This document shows positions 40,798 through 52,984 of a stretch of 60,000 nt of DNA, piece by piece. Position numbers and translations under genes: made by a program. Origin of the DNA: Diphasiastrum complanatum. Taxonomy: Eukaryota > Streptophyta > Lycopodiopsida > Lycopodiales > Lycopodiaceae. The notes under the pieces are model-generated. The model searched no databases. It saw only the letters and a list, made by a program, of their open reading frames with translations, and was not told the origin of the DNA. Each line of letters begins with the position of its first letter. Positions within the stretch are counted from its first letter, which is position 1. The stretch lies in assembly GCA_029204225.1 (NCBI GenBank), contig CM055095.1, forward strand, positions 62,169,910 to 62,229,909, given 5' to 3'.

Positions 40798-41346
40798 TGT
40801 TGGAAATTAAGGTCACAGTTTTTTCCTTGATGATATTATTTGTATTTTAAGATTTTTTTTGCACATTTTTTGATCACTGATTTAGGGCTAAATGCAACCT
40901 ACTTTGGTTTTATGTTTGCTCATTTGATACCTGCACGAATCACAGAAGAAAACCAGCCGAATTACTTGAAGGACGACTACATCGGGCTTCCGGCTGATCT
41001 TCATTAATGGATTAAAGACTAAAGGGTAACCAATCCTATTCTTTTCACATTCAAATGTCAAGTTCAAGAATTTGAAGAACATTGAAGACCTGGCCATCTT
41101 CAACAACTTCAACGAATCAGTCTTTTCTATCAATCTGCAGAAATACCCTGTCTTCGCAACAGTCTGCAAAAATGAACTGATTGTCGCACCATTCGCATTC
41201 TTCCCAACTCTTGAAAAATGTGACAATTTTTCGACAGTGACTTCTTTTCAAACAGTTCGAAGAAATGCACTGTTTGTCGGCTTTTTCGCATTTTCCCATG
41301 GACACTTTGTTGTGATGATCTCCACTCAACCTGACCGGACTCTTCA
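40798..41346 (+). repeat. Rearranged D-family LTR start joined to a gag scrap
   Basis: Begins TGTTGGAAATTAAGG like the D and E LTRs and follows them for about 500 bp. It then switches at about 41301 to a gag piece (HFVVMISTQPD in frame) that in D lies 2 kb inside the element. The intervening LTR and gag have been deleted. Confidence 0.8.
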
Positions 41347-41380
41347 ATGTGGGAGATATGGATCGATAGAAAATGAATGT

Positions 41381-42745
41381 TGTTGGAAATTAAGTCCACA
41401 GTTGTCTCCTTGGTGAATACTATTTCTATTTCAAGATTCTTCTTGCACGCTTATTGATCATTGATCTAGGGTCAGATGAAACATACTTTGGTTCTATGTC
41501 TGCTCATCTGATACCTGCATGAATCACATAACTCAAACAGCCGAACTATTCGAAGAACGACTACATCGGGCCTCTCGTTGGCCTTCATCCATCAATGGAT
41601 CAGAACTAAAGGGTAACCAATCCTATTGTTTTTCGCTTTCAAATGTTAATTATTTGAAGATCATTAAAGACTTGGTCATCTTCAACGACTTTCACGAATT
41701 GGCATTTTGAACAAGTCTGCAGATATAAACTAATTGTCGCACAGTTCGCATTTTTGCAACTCCCGAAAAATGCGACAATTTTTCGATAGGCAACTTCTTT
41801 TTTCAAGTATTTCGAAGAAGTAAATTTTTCATCGACTTTTTCGCATTTTATCAAAATGCGACAAAACAGTCACTTCAACAAATGAATTGTTTTTAACACC
41901 TTCGGCTTTTTTGCAAAAATGTTAAGTGAGAGAAAAATGCGAAGGTTGTCTATTTCAGCGAGAAAAGTCTCCAGCCACTTTCCTAAATATGCGAAGTGAG
42001 AGAAAATATGTGACATTCTCGTCCACGTCAACGATCCCGAGTCGTACACCTTGTACAATTGTCATTATGTCATTGTAGTTCAACTACTCCCTGAGTACAA
42101 CGAAGTACTTAGTTAGATGACAAACATTTATTGTAATTAGATACAAGGATGCGGTGTATAAATACATCTTCCTCACGCATTCTCTATGATGCTCCGCCAA
42201 CGGAACAAATGATATCGAGTATCCAAGTTACACCTCCATTCTGGCTGTAACCATTATTGTGTTGTCAAAGATTTCAGTGTAATATAGAAGCAACACACTC
42301 TATCATTTGTGTTTAACGTAGATGTATGATGTTGTGATTTGATTACACTCTTACTGCTTGTTCACGCTTGTTCACTCACTCTGATCAAAACACGGACGTC
42401 CACGACTCCTCAGTTTCTAATCAGACTATGGTTGTTTTTGACGCCTGAGGAACTTGCATTATCACACTACACTATCACTCTATTCTGAACTAAACTTCTC
42501 AATAAAACCCATTTGAAGTAATACCACATACAGCATATCTAATCTCTTCGGCAGACTGTACTCATTCATCCGTCTGAGTATGAATCAATTTTTAAGATCC
42601 TGTTGGTAAGAACGCTTGAGTTGTGACTATAACTTTGCATTTACATTCTTTTAGATTGTTCTTGCTTTTAGCAGCCCATAATAATGAGAGAGTTGTTCCA
42701 CAACTATTTCCTTCTCTCTTATCTGTTCGCATCCTACCTCCTACA
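41381..42745 (+). repeat. Element D 5' LTR
   Basis: TGTTGGAAATTAAG..CTCCTACA, about 1365 bp, unusually long for copia. The TATA box TATAAATA lies at 42157-42164. In its first half, GCGAAAAATGCGA-type words and AGAGAGAAAA recur around hairpin arms (CACCTTCGG / CGAAGGT). Confidence 0.85.
42157..42164 (+). promoter_or_regulatory. TATA box of D 5' LTR
   Basis: TATAAATA, at the same place as TATAAATAG in the E LTR. It would drive genomic RNA synthesis from the LTR. Confidence 0.65.
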
Positions 42746-42748
42746 GGT

Positions 42749-42760
42749 TGGTATCAGAGC
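42749..42760 (+). promoter_or_regulatory. Element D primer-binding site
   Basis: TGGTATCAGAGC three bases after the LTR end CTACA. Confidence 0.9.
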
Positions 42761-42804
42761 TTCGTTCAATAAACCGAGAGATTCCTATTTGCATTATTGT
42801 CAAT

Positions 42805-43615
42805 ATGTCTATTACTGGTAACTCTTCGTCTTCGTCATCCAACGAGATTCGAATCATTGACAAGTTCAACGGATTTAACTTCTATATCTGGAAGTTAAAA
42901 CTTTAGATCATGTTGATCAAATAGAGATCTTTGGAATGTTGTACAAGGTTCTGACCTGAAACCAAAAGATGGTGATCATCAATCAGCGAAGGCATGGAAG
43001 ATCAAGGATCAGAAAGCCTTAGCATCGATCACACTCAATCTGGCCGACTCCCAAATATCTCACGTTACCACGTGCAAATCCTCTAAGGAAGTACTTTATT
43101 TATTATCAAATCTATATGAGACTTGGGATGTAACTACAAGATTACACCTTAGAAGAAAGTTCTTCACACTTAGTATGTATGATTCTACAGCCATCACTTC
43201 TCACATCAACAGCTTTAAATCTTTAATGGATCAATTGTCAGCTATAGGATGTGCTATTCAAGATGATGATGTTGTTATGACCATGCTTTCTTCTTTACCA
43301 AAGTCCTATGAACACTTTGTCGTGATGATCTCCACACAGCCTGATCTCACTCTTCAAAAGGTGATCGGTCATCTTCTTCAAGAAAAGATGCGGAGAAAGA
43401 CCAGCAGTTTGTCTGTCAAAGACAAGTCCTTGACTCTATACACAAAGAAGAAAGACTATTTCAAGGGCAAGAATCAAGTGCAGTCGCAGCAACACAAGCC
43501 TCATGCTCAAGCCAAAAACAGTGGACGCGAAAGAAACTCTTCTACAGATATTGTAAGAGAGCTAATCACGACATCAAGGAGTGTAGGCAGACTCCTCCAA
43601 TGCAACAAAATTTAA
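42805..43615 (+). pseudogene. Element D gag
   Basis: ATG at 42805 opens MSITGNSSSSSSNEIRIIDK and FNFYIWKLKL, then TAG. Gag text continues through several stops and one frame (43175-43615) with HINSFKSLMDQLSAIGCAIQ, LPKSYEHFVVMISTQPD and LYTKKKDYFKG. The zinc knuckle region is frameshifted, and its first Cys codon is TAC (Tyr) when read against E. The start is well supported by E's equivalent start. Confidence 0.8.
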
Positions 43616-44960
43616 GGAGCAAGATTTTGATGGAGACAAACCATCACACATGTTAATGGCATACAACAGTACCAGCGAAGACTATGATTGCTAGTACCTA
43701 GACAGTGGCGCTACCCAGCACATGACTTCTCGCAAGGAATGGTTTACTAAGTACGCAGCTTACAGCAAAGATCAATTCATCTACCTCGAAGATTCAAGCA
43801 CCATCTGCATGGAAGGCAAAGGGACAGTCAAGATCATATTAAAAAATGATCTTTCTATTTGTGTTCCGATGTTCTTCACGTGTCTCAGCTATCTAAATAC
43901 TTGTTATCAGTCTCTAAGATAACTGATGAAGGCTACATCGTTACTTTCTCTTCTGAACAGTGTACAATCTTACTACTATGACTACCTGCACTAGAGTCAA
44001 AAATTTATATGTATTATCTGACTCAATAGCATTAGCTAGTACTTCTCATAAAAATGTAAACGATCATGTTATTATGTGGCATAGTCGATTTGGACACGTG
44101 AATACAAGATCACTTTCTTATATGTGTTGTAATAATCTAGTTGATAAATTGTATTTCTCTCTTTCATTAGATAGGAAATTATTTTTTTGTGAATCTTGCA
44201 TCTATGGCAAACACTCTAGGGGAAATATCTCAGAACACATTTTGTCAAGACAAAGCATGTATTAGATAATGTACATAGCGAGCTTTGTGGTCCAATGCCA
44301 ACTCCATCCTTAGGAGATGCAATATATTTTATCACTTTCATAGATGATTATTCTAGATGGTCTATAGTCATGTTCATTAAGCACAAATTAGAAGCCTTTG
44401 AATGTTTCAAAAAATTCAAGGCCATGGCTGAGAATCAAACATCTACAAAGGAGAAAGCTCTTCGGACTAATGGTGGCGGCGAATACCTCTCTACTAGATG
44501 TCCGACTACGTGGTTGAACATGGCATCTGAAGATAATTTACAACTTCCTATTCACCTCAACAAAATGGGATTGCAGAAAGGAAGAATCAAACGCTTCTCA
44601 ACTCATCCAGGTCAATGTCACACCAATCGTGCCTACCTACAAAGTTTTGGGCAGAAGCTACTACCACAGCCTGTTCCGTGCAAAACAGATCCAACACTAA
44701 ACTTGTCAACAACAAAACTCCTTATGAAATATGGCATGGACACAAGCCTAGTGTCAGCCATTTAAAAATATTTGGTTGTATATGTTTTGTTCACGTTCCT
44801 AAACAACTTAGGAAAAAGATGGATTATAGGACAAATAAGTTTTCATTGGCTATCCTGATGAACATAAGGCTTATAAAGTCATTGATCCATCCACAATGTA
44901 GCATTTGTTTCTAGGGATGTAATCTTCTAAAAACATACATACTATGATTTCAAACAACCA
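43616..44960 (+). pseudogene. Element D protease and integrase
   Basis: The protease reads YLDSGATQHMTSRKEWF with the D-S-G intact but a TAG replacing the preceding Trp (about 43693). The pre-integrase part is partly lost around 43960. The HHCC region keeps MWHSRFGHVNTRSLSYM and CESCIYGKHSR. The integrase core starts at 44295 (YFITFIDDYSRWSIVMF), with a decayed second Asp region (ALRTNGGGEYLS) and shifted frames after it; the end has KTPYEIWHGHKPSVSHLKIF. Confidence 0.8.
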
Positions 44961-45078
44961 TCGATAAATGATGTTGTGTCATTTCATCCTATTTTGCGCA
45001 GCATAGAATCTTTCAACGACTTTGTTTCTTCTATAGAAGCAGCCGACAGAACCTGTCACCAGACCAGACCAAGCTAGC

Positions 45079-46493
45079 TTGAGCAGATTTGGAAAAATAC
45101 AAGAAGAAGCATCATCACATTCTGGTCAACCAAATGTTCGCAGATCCTCATGGACTCGAACAGTACTTGAGAGATATACTCAATCATTCTGGACTTCATC
45201 AGAAGAACCAGAGACCCTAGCCGAAGGAATTATCTTCAAGGATGTTGTGAAGTGGCAAGAAGCTATGGAAAGAAAGTACAACTCACTTTTGACGAGGACA
45301 CTGGTCAACTTCCCCACTCACAAGAGAGTTATCGACCACAAGTGGATCTTCAAGAAGAAGATCAACTCTAATGGTTCCATCGCAAAATGGAAAGCATGGC
45401 TGGTGGCTAAAGATTTCACTCAAATCCAGGGAGTGGACTATCAAGAAATTTCAGTCATGTTGTCAAAATGCAATCAATCAGGACTTTGATTGCATTAGCA
45501 ACCGCGGAAGACCTCGAGATATATCAAATGGATGTCAAGACAACATTTCTCACTACTACATCGAAGAGGAGATGTATACCTTCCAACCGGAAGAATTCGA
45601 TGTCAAAGGCCAAGAACACAAAGTGTGCAAGCTGCACAAAGCAATCTACGATCTGAAATAGGCCGCAAGGGCTTGGTTCAAAAGAATCAATACTTATCTC
45701 ATTCAATTGGATTTTGCAAACAATTCAGCTGACTGTAATGTTTATTCCAAGCACATAGGTGTCCATTCAGTTCACATAGCTCTTTACGTAGATGATGCAT
45801 TTATTTTGTCTAACGACATAGTCTTACTGCACACTTCTAAGAGTGATCAGTCAAAGAAATTTGACATGACTGATCTAGGCATTGTTCATTCTTTGTTAGG
45901 AATTCACATTATTAGAAATAGACTTCAGAAAAAGATCTATCTTAGCCACCAGAAATATCTAGAAAAATTTCTAGAAAAATTTCATATGTCTGATTGCAAA
46001 CCAATTGATACTCTAATGGATCCAAGTATTGTATTCACTAAACCTTCTTGTGTTGATTTAGAAAGTGAAGTACTCGACTTAGCAAAGTACCCTTATCATT
46101 CACTCATGAGATCTTTGATCTATGTCATGCTATGCAGTAGACCAGATTTAGCATACACTGTCAACAAGTTGAGTCAATTCATGTCTAATCTTAGGATCTC
46201 TCATTGGAAAGCATTAAAGAGAGTGATGAAATACATTCAGGGAAGTTTAAATCACATTTTATGTTATGATGGAAATGCTATCGACCCACTTGTCCTGAGA
46301 GGCTACTCTGACTCGGATTGGGGAGGAACAGTCTCTAGTACTAGAAAATCTACCTCCGGGTTCTGTTTCTATAAGGCAAGGGGGCTGATTTTGTGGAACT
46401 CAAGAAAGCATAAATTAGTGGCGCTTTCTTCGACCAAGGCAGAGTACATTGCAACATGTCAAGCTTCAAAAGAAGCTATATGGATCAGGTTAC
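45079..46493 (+). pseudogene. Element D reverse transcriptase and RNase H, interrupted by E
   Basis: Linker (NVRRSSWTRTVLERY), then RT fingers (VIDHKWIFKKKINSNGSIAK), a frameshift, and KVCKLHKAIYDLK followed by TAG at 45659-45661 where copia normally has Gln. The palm motif YVDD is intact at 45785-45796 in a 276-codon frame (45707 on). RNase H shows GYSDSDWGG and LSSTKAEYIA (Glu kept). The frame runs into E's LTR after AIWIRLLL. The rest of RNase H reappears at 52618-52680. Confidence 0.85.
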
Positions 46494-47825
46494 TGTTGGA
46501 AACTAAGCCCACAGTTGTCTCCTTGGTGAATGACTAATTTATATTTCATAATTCTTCCTACATGTTTATTGATCATTGATCTAGGGTCAGGTGAAACCAA
46601 CTTTGGTTCTATGTCTGCTCATCTGATACCTGTAGGAATCACAAACTTAGGCAGCCAATATATTTGAAGAACGTTTACAATGGGCTTTCGGCTGATCTCC
46701 AGCAAAGAATAACCAATTCTGTCATAATTTTAAAGTTCAAATGTCAAGTTCTTGAAGTCATTGAAGACTTGGCCATCTTCAACAACTTCCACAAAATTTG
46801 CATTTAGAACAAGTCTGCAAGAATACATACACTTTTTGAACAGTTTGCAAAAATACGCTATGTTTTCAACAGCTTTGGCTTTTTTTGCATTTCCCCAAAA
46901 TGCGACACTTGCATAGTTCAAAAGCTTAACTGTTTTTAACACACCTTTGGGTCTTTGCGAAAAATGCGAACAGAGAGAAAATTCTCGAAGGTCATCTATT
47001 TGTTCTAAAGACATCGTCCTTTTTTAGGGCACCTTCGGCTTCTTGCGAAAAAATGTGAAGAGAGAGAAAATCTCGAAGGTCGTCTCAAATAAATGAGGAA
47101 TGTTCCAGCGACGTCTTCGTCCACGTCAACGATGCTAAATTATCGACCGTATATATACTGCGGATAGTTGTCACAGAAGCCATATACTTCCAACTACAAC
47201 GGCTTTCCTAATTAGGTGACAAGCATTCAATGTAATTAATACACGGATGAAGTCTATAAATAGATCATCCAAGCACTGATTACGTGTGGCTCCGTCCATG
47301 AGAAACATTTTTGAGCCTCTCAATTACGCCGTCAATTGTAATTGCTATTTGTATTGTGTTTCAGTGTAATATAGCAGCAGCTTGCTTTTATTTGTGTACA
47401 ACGTAGATGAATGCATGTTGTGATTGAATGCACTTTTATTGCTGTTTGATCGTGCTTGTTCACTCACTCTGATCAAAACACAGACATCTAAGACTCCTCA
47501 GTTTTTGATCAGACGATGGTCATCTTTGACGCCTGAGGAACTCATGATATCATACTGCTCTTCCATTTATTTCAAACTATACTTCACATTGAATCTGATT
47601 TTAGTAGCACCACACACAAACCATCTCTAATCTCTTCGGTGGACTGTACTCTTATTTTAGAGTATGAATCAATTTTTAAGATCCTGTTGGGCAATTAGAA
47701 CACTTGAAGCTGTGATTACATTTAGCATAAGCTATCTGTTAGCAGCCGATTAGAATGGGAGAGCTATTCCACAATATTCATGCTCTCTTCTCCGTTTGCG
47801 TTCTTCTATCGCCCTTGCCCTATCA
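46494..47825 (+). repeat. Element E 5' LTR
   Basis: TGTTGGAAACTAAG..CCCTATCA, about 1332 bp. Contains two tandem-like blocks (about 46947 and 47022) with TTGCGAAAAATGCGAA, AGAGAGAAAA and CTCGAAGGTC, able to pair with upstream CACCTTCGG. TATA at 47255. Confidence 0.88.
47255..47263 (+). promoter_or_regulatory. TATA box of E 5' LTR
   Basis: TATAAATAG, with the same word in the 3' LTR at about 52025. Confidence 0.7.
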
Positions 47826-47828
47826 GAT

Positions 47829-47840
47829 TGGTATCAGAGC
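47829..47840 (+). promoter_or_regulatory. Element E primer-binding site
   Basis: TGGTATCAGAGC three bases after the LTR end. Confidence 0.9.
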
Positions 47841-47892
47841 GTAGTTCAAATAAACCGAGAGATTCAGTTTGTTCTATTTGTGTGTTGTTATC

Positions 47893-49356
47893 ATGTCTCA
47901 TATATGTAGCTCTTCATCTTCATCACTCAATGAAACTAGAGTCATTGACAAGTTCAATGGTTCTAACTTCTACATTTGGAAGTTAAAACTTAGAACGATG
48001 TTGATGGATAGAGATTTTTGGGATGTAGTAGAATGTGCAGACCTGAAACCAGAAGATGGTGATCAAGCAAAGGCCTGGAGGATCAAATTTCAAAAGGCTT
48101 TGGCATGTATCACACTCAATCTGGCCGACTCCCAAATATCTCACGTTACCACGTGCAAAACCTCTAAGGAAGCAGTGGACTTGTTATCAAGTCTTTATGA
48201 GACTCATGATGTAACCACGAGATTACATCTTAGAAAGAAGTTCTTTACTCTTAGCATGTCTGATTCTACTGCCATCACTTCTCACATCAACAGCTTCAAG
48301 CCCCTATTAGATCAGTTATCAACTGTAGGATGTTCTATTCAAGATGATGATGTCGTTATGACCTTGCTTTCTTCTCTTCCAAAGTCCTATGAGAACTTTG
48401 TGGTGATGATCTCCACACAACCCAACCTCACTCTTCAAAAGGTGAACGGTCATCTTCTTCAAGAAGAAATGTGAAGAAAGACTAGCAGCATGTCCGTCAA
48501 AGACAAATCCATGGCTTTATACACCAAGAAGAAAGACTATTCCAAGGGCAAGAAGCAAGTGCAGCAGCAACAACAGAAGCCTCACACTCAAGGTGAGCAT
48601 GGTGGATCACGCAAGAAACTTTTTTGCAGATATTGCAAAAGAGCTAATCACTACATCAAGGAGTGTTGCATTAGGATCTACAACGAGGCAAAGAAGCAAC
48701 AACAACAACAACAACCAGACTCCTCCAACACGGCGGAATTCAAGGAGTCAGATACACATTTGTTAATGGCTTACAGCAGCAGCGAAGACTATGATAGCTG
48801 GTACCTAGACAACGGCGCTACCCAACACATGACTTCTCGCAAGGAATGGTTTACGGAGTACACAACTTACAATAGAGACCAATTTATCTACCTCGGAGAT
48901 TCTAGCACCGTACACGTGGAAGGCAAAGGAGCAGTGAAGATCACCTTCAACAACGATCTATCTATTTGTGTTCCTAACGTCCTTCACGTTCCTCAGTTAT
49001 CGAAGAATATGTTATCAATCTTTAAGATAATTGATGAGGGCTACACTTTTATTTTCTCATCTGAGCAGTGTACAATACTCGAGGAATATACTACTCTGAC
49101 TACATGCACTAGAGCTGAAAATCTTTATGTACTCTCTAATTCAATTGCATTAGCTAGTATCTCTCATAAAAATGTAAACAACAATGTTGTTATGTGGCAT
49201 AGTCGATTTGGACATGTGAATACAAGATCACTTTCTTATATGAGTTGTAATAATTTAGCTGATGGTTTGAATTTTCCATCTTTATTAGATAGGAAATCTT
49301 TCTTTTGTGAATCATGCATCTATGGGAAGCACTCTAGAAGCAAGTTTCCAAAATAA
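47893..49356 (+). pseudogene. Element E gag, zinc knuckle, protease and pre-integrase
   Basis: ATG at 47893. Gag shows ETRVIDKFNGSNFYIWKLKL and LPKSYENFVVMISTQPN; a single TGA at 48472-48474 interrupts it (D has CGG there), and the same frame continues to 49356. The zinc knuckle CRYCKRANHYIKEC is intact (CX2CX4HX4C). A Gln run follows. The protease reads WYLDNGATQHMT: Asn replaces Ser of the D-S-G triad, so activity is doubtful. Then LHVPQLSKNMLSIFKI, WHSRFGHVN and CESCIYGKHSR form the integrase zinc region. Reading past one TGA would give gag through to integrase entry. Confidence 0.85.
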
Positions 49357-50085
49357 CATTCCATCAAAACAAGGCATGTATTATATCTTGTACATAGCGA
49401 TCTCTGTGGTCCAATGCCAACTCCGTCATTAGGAGATGCAATCTATTTTATCACTTTTATAGATGATTATTCTAGATGGTCTACAATCATGTTCATTAAG
49501 TACAAATCTGAAGCCTTTGAATGCTTCAAGAGATTCAAGGCCATGGCTGAGACACAAACGTCTAGGAAAGTGAAGGCACTCCGAATTGATGGTGGCGGCA
49601 AATACATCTCTAACGAGATGTCTGACTACATGGCTGAACATGGTATTAGAAGACAGATCACCACTTCCTATTCACCTCAACAGAAGGGATTGTCGAAAGG
49701 AAGAATCAAACTCTTCTCAACTCAACCAGATCCATGCTACATCAAGCACACCTACTTGCAAAGTTCTGGGTAGAAGCTACTGCCAAGCTTGTTACTTACA
49801 GAACAGATCCAGCACCAAAGCCGTCAACAACAAGACTCCTCATGAAGTTTGGCATGGGCACAAGCCTAGTGTCAGCCATGTTAAAATCTTTGGTTGTATA
49901 TATTTTGTTCACATTCCTAAATAGCTTAGGAAGAAGCTGGATCATAGGACAAATAAATGTATTTTCATTGGCTATCCCGATGAGCATAAAGCTTATAAAG
50001 TTTATGATCCATCCACCAAGTACTTACTATGAATTCAAACAACCATCAATAAACGATGCTATGTCATTTCTCCTATTTTACGTAG
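49357..50085 (+). pseudogene. Element E integrase
   Basis: VHSDLCGPMPTPSLGDAIYF (first catalytic Asp) and FIDDYSRWSTIMFIK are seen, then ALRIDGGGKYIS with the second Asp. After TTSYSPQQKG a frameshift moves the third motif (VERKN, catalytic Glu) to another frame. The C-terminal part has TPHEVWHGHKPSVSHVKIFG, a TAG, then CIFIGYPDEHKAYK. At least three frame changes. Confidence 0.8.
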
Positions 50086-51866
50086 CATGGATTCTTCCAA
50101 CGTTGATGTTTCTTCTACAGAACCTGCAACTACAGCTATAGAAGCCGAGAAACTGATAGTACCTGTCATCAGACCAGATCAAACTAGCTCAAACAGATCT
50201 GAAAAAATTCAAGAAGAAGCATCATCGCATCCTAGTCAACCCAACGTCCGCAGATCCTCACGGACTCGGACAGTTCCTGAGAGGTATGCACCTCAATAAT
50301 TCTGGAGTTCATCAGAAGAACCAGAGAGCCTAGACGAAGAAATTAACTCCAAGGATGCTGTGAAGTGGCAAGAAACTATGGAAAGTGAGTATAACTCACT
50401 TTTGACTAATCAGACCTGGACACTGGTCGACTTCCCGGACTCACAAGAGAGTTATCAACAACAAGTGGATCTTCAAGAAGAAGATCAACTCTGATGGTTC
50501 CATTGCAAAATGGAAAGCACGGCTAGTGGCTAAAGGATTCACTCAAGTCCAGGGAGTGGATTATCAAGAAATTTTCAGTCCTGTCGTCAAGATGCAGTCA
50601 ATCAAGTCTCTGATTGCGTTAGCAACTGCTAAAGACTTCAAAATGCACCAAATGGATGTCAAGAAAGCATTTCTCAACGACTATGTTGAAGAGGAACTGT
50701 ATACCTTCCAACCAGAAGGATTCAAAGTCAAAGGCCAAGAGCACAAAGTGTGCAAGCTGCACAAAGCAATCTATGGTCTGAAATAGGCCGCAAGAGCATG
50801 GTTCGATAGAATCAACTCTTATCTCATTCAATTAGGATTTGCAAAAAATTCAACTGACTGTAATGTTTATTCAAAGCATATAGGCACCAATTTAGTTCAC
50901 ATAGCTCTTTACGTAGATGATGCATTTATTCTCTCTAACGACACTTCTCTATTGCACACTACTAAGAGTGATCTGTCAAAGGAATTTGACATGACTGATT
51001 TAGGAGCTGTCCATTTTTTGCTAGGAATTCACATTACTAGAAATAGACTTCAAAAGAAGATCTATCGTAGCCAGCAGACATATCTAAAAGGCATTTTAGA
51101 AAAGTTTCATATGTTCAAACCAATTGATACTCCAATGGATCCAAGTATAGTATTGACTAAACCTTCTTGTGCTGAGACTAATAGTGAAGTACTCGACTTA
51201 GCAAAGTACCCTTATCATTTACTAATCGGATCTCTAATGTATGCAATGTTGTGTACTAGACCAGATTTAGCATACACTGTTAGCACGTTAAGTCAATTTA
51301 TGTCTAATCCTAGGATCTCTCATTGGAAAGCATTAAAGAGAGTGATGAGATATATTCAGGGAAGTTCAGATCACATCTTATGTTATGATGAAAATGCTAT
51401 CGACCCACTAGTCCTACGAGGCTACTCCGGCTTGGATTGGGGAGGAATAGTCTCTACCATAAAATCTACCTCCGGGTTCTGTTTCTATCTGATAGGGGGA
51501 CCGATTTTGTGGAACTCAAGAAAGCAGAAATTAGTTGCACTTTCTTCGACAGAGGTAGAGTACATCGCAGCATGTCAAGCTTCAAGAGAAGCTGTATGGA
51601 TCAGGTTATTACTTCACGACTTACATCACACTCAGTTTAATGCTAGCACCATTCTGTGTGACAACTTGATATTTTAGTGTCACTGAATCCCAGATTTCAT
51701 GGCAAATCCAAGCACATAGAAATCCAGTATCATTTCATTCGGGAGAAAGTTTTCTCAAGGCAAGTGATCCTTCAATACTGCTCCACAACAGAAATGGTCA
51801 TAGACATCTTCACCAAAGCGCTTCCTAGGATCAAGCACTAGAAATTCTTCAACAAGCTAAACTTGA
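50086..51866 (+). pseudogene. Element E linker, reverse transcriptase and RNase H
   Basis: Linker with NVRRSSRTRTVPERYAPQ and TAA. RT: WTLVDFP, frameshift, VAKGFTQVQGVDYQEIFSPV, then IYGLK and TAG at 50784-50786, the same position as in D. YVDD is intact at 50910-50921. RNase H: GYSGLDWGG (first catalytic Asp replaced by Gly), LSSTEVEYIA (Glu kept), CDN (Asp kept), followed by stops. Coding resemblance ends at NKLNLT just before the shortened 3' LTR; the polypurine tract is lost. Confidence 0.83.
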
Positions 51867-52612
51867 CGAACGTTCCAGTGACATCCTCATTCATGTCAAC
51901 GATGCTAAATTATTGACCGTATATATACTGTGTACAGTTGTCACATAAGCCATATACTTCCAAGTACAACATCTTTTCTAATTAGGTGACAAGCATTCAA
52001 TATAATTAATACACGGATGAAGTCTATAAATAGATCATCCAAGCACAGATTACATGTGGCTCCATCCATGAGACGCATTTTTGAGCCTCCCAATTACGCC
52101 GTCATTTTTGTTGTAATTGCTATTTGTATTGTGCTTCAGTGTAATATAGCGACAACTTGCTTTTATCTGTGTACAACATAGATAAATGCATGTTGTGATT
52201 GAATGCACTTTTATTGCTATTTGATCGTGCTTGTTCACTCACTCTTATCAGAATACGGACGTCTAAGACTCCTCAGTTTTTTATCAGATGATGGTCGTCT
52301 TTGACGCCTGAGGAACTCGCGATATCATACTGCTCTTCCATTTATCTCAGAACTATACTTCACATTGAATCTGATTTCAGTAGCACCACACACAAACCAT
52401 CTCTAATCTCTTCGGTGGACTGTACTCTTATTTTAGAGTATGAATCAATTTAAGATCATGTTGGGCAATTAAAACACTTGAAGCTGTGATTACATTTAGC
52501 ATAAGCTGTCTGCTAGACTGTTTTTGCACCTAACAGCTGATTAGAATGGGAGAGCTGTTCCGCAATATTCCTGCTCTCTTCTCCGCGTTCCTCTATCTCC
52601 CTTGCCCCATCG
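51867..52612 (+). repeat. Element E 3' LTR, first about 600 bp missing
   Basis: Aligns with 47099-47825 of the 5' LTR (GTTCCAG..CCCCATC). A deletion removed the RNase H end, the purine tract and the LTR start. Confidence 0.85.
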
Positions 52613-52617
52613 GTTAC

Positions 52618-52680
52618 TACTTCACAACTTGCACTATATCAGCTCAATGCTACCACCATTCTCTTTGACAATTTAAGTTG
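52618..52680 (+). pseudogene. Element D RNase H continuation beyond E
   Basis: TACTTCACAACTTGCACTAT.. parallels E's RNase H after WIRLL (LHDLHHTQFN). It keeps the end of the CDN region in a shifted frame. Confidence 0.85.
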
Positions 52681-52696
52681 TATCGTATTTCCGACA

Positions 52697-52729
52697 TGGT
52701 ATCAGAGCTTACCTACATGGTATCAGAGC
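52697..52729 (+). promoter_or_regulatory. Tandem primer-binding sites of family G
   Basis: TGGTATCAGAGC at 52697-52708 and 52718-52729, each preceded by ACA, a 21-bp repeat unit. Confidence 0.85.
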
Positions 52730-52984
52730 ATTCTGTTATAGTATCAGTGTTATATCACTACTTCTTTATCTGAACCGTCACGATATTAGACCTGTGATCT
52801 CTATCAACGCCTAATACTATTTTGATATCAGAGAGAAAGCTCTAATACTTGATATCTTTCGCGATATCAAATTGATATCAAACTCTTTAGTTCCTTTCAA
52901 TCTTTCAGTATCAGAAAATTGATTTTCTGTGTTGGCATTACTACATCTTAGCGTCATCGATACAATCGACAGACTAAGTTTCAA

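Larger units (their letters stand above)
46494..52612 (+). mobile_element. Element E: copia retrotransposon nested in D
   Basis: LTR 46494-47825, PBS 47829, gag, protease, integrase, RT, RNase H, and a 5'-shortened 3' LTR ending at 52612. The duplication GTTAC is at 46489-46493 and 52613-52617, and D's RNase H coding sequence continues on the far side, proving insertion. The last LTR base is G instead of the expected A. E is the most complete copia pol in the window but has stops and frameshifts. Confidence 0.9.

Noticed and set aside
48472-48474. Programmed stop readthrough between gag and pol in element E
   Set aside because: Element D has an Arg codon (CGG) at the same place, so this TGA is more simply a private mutation.
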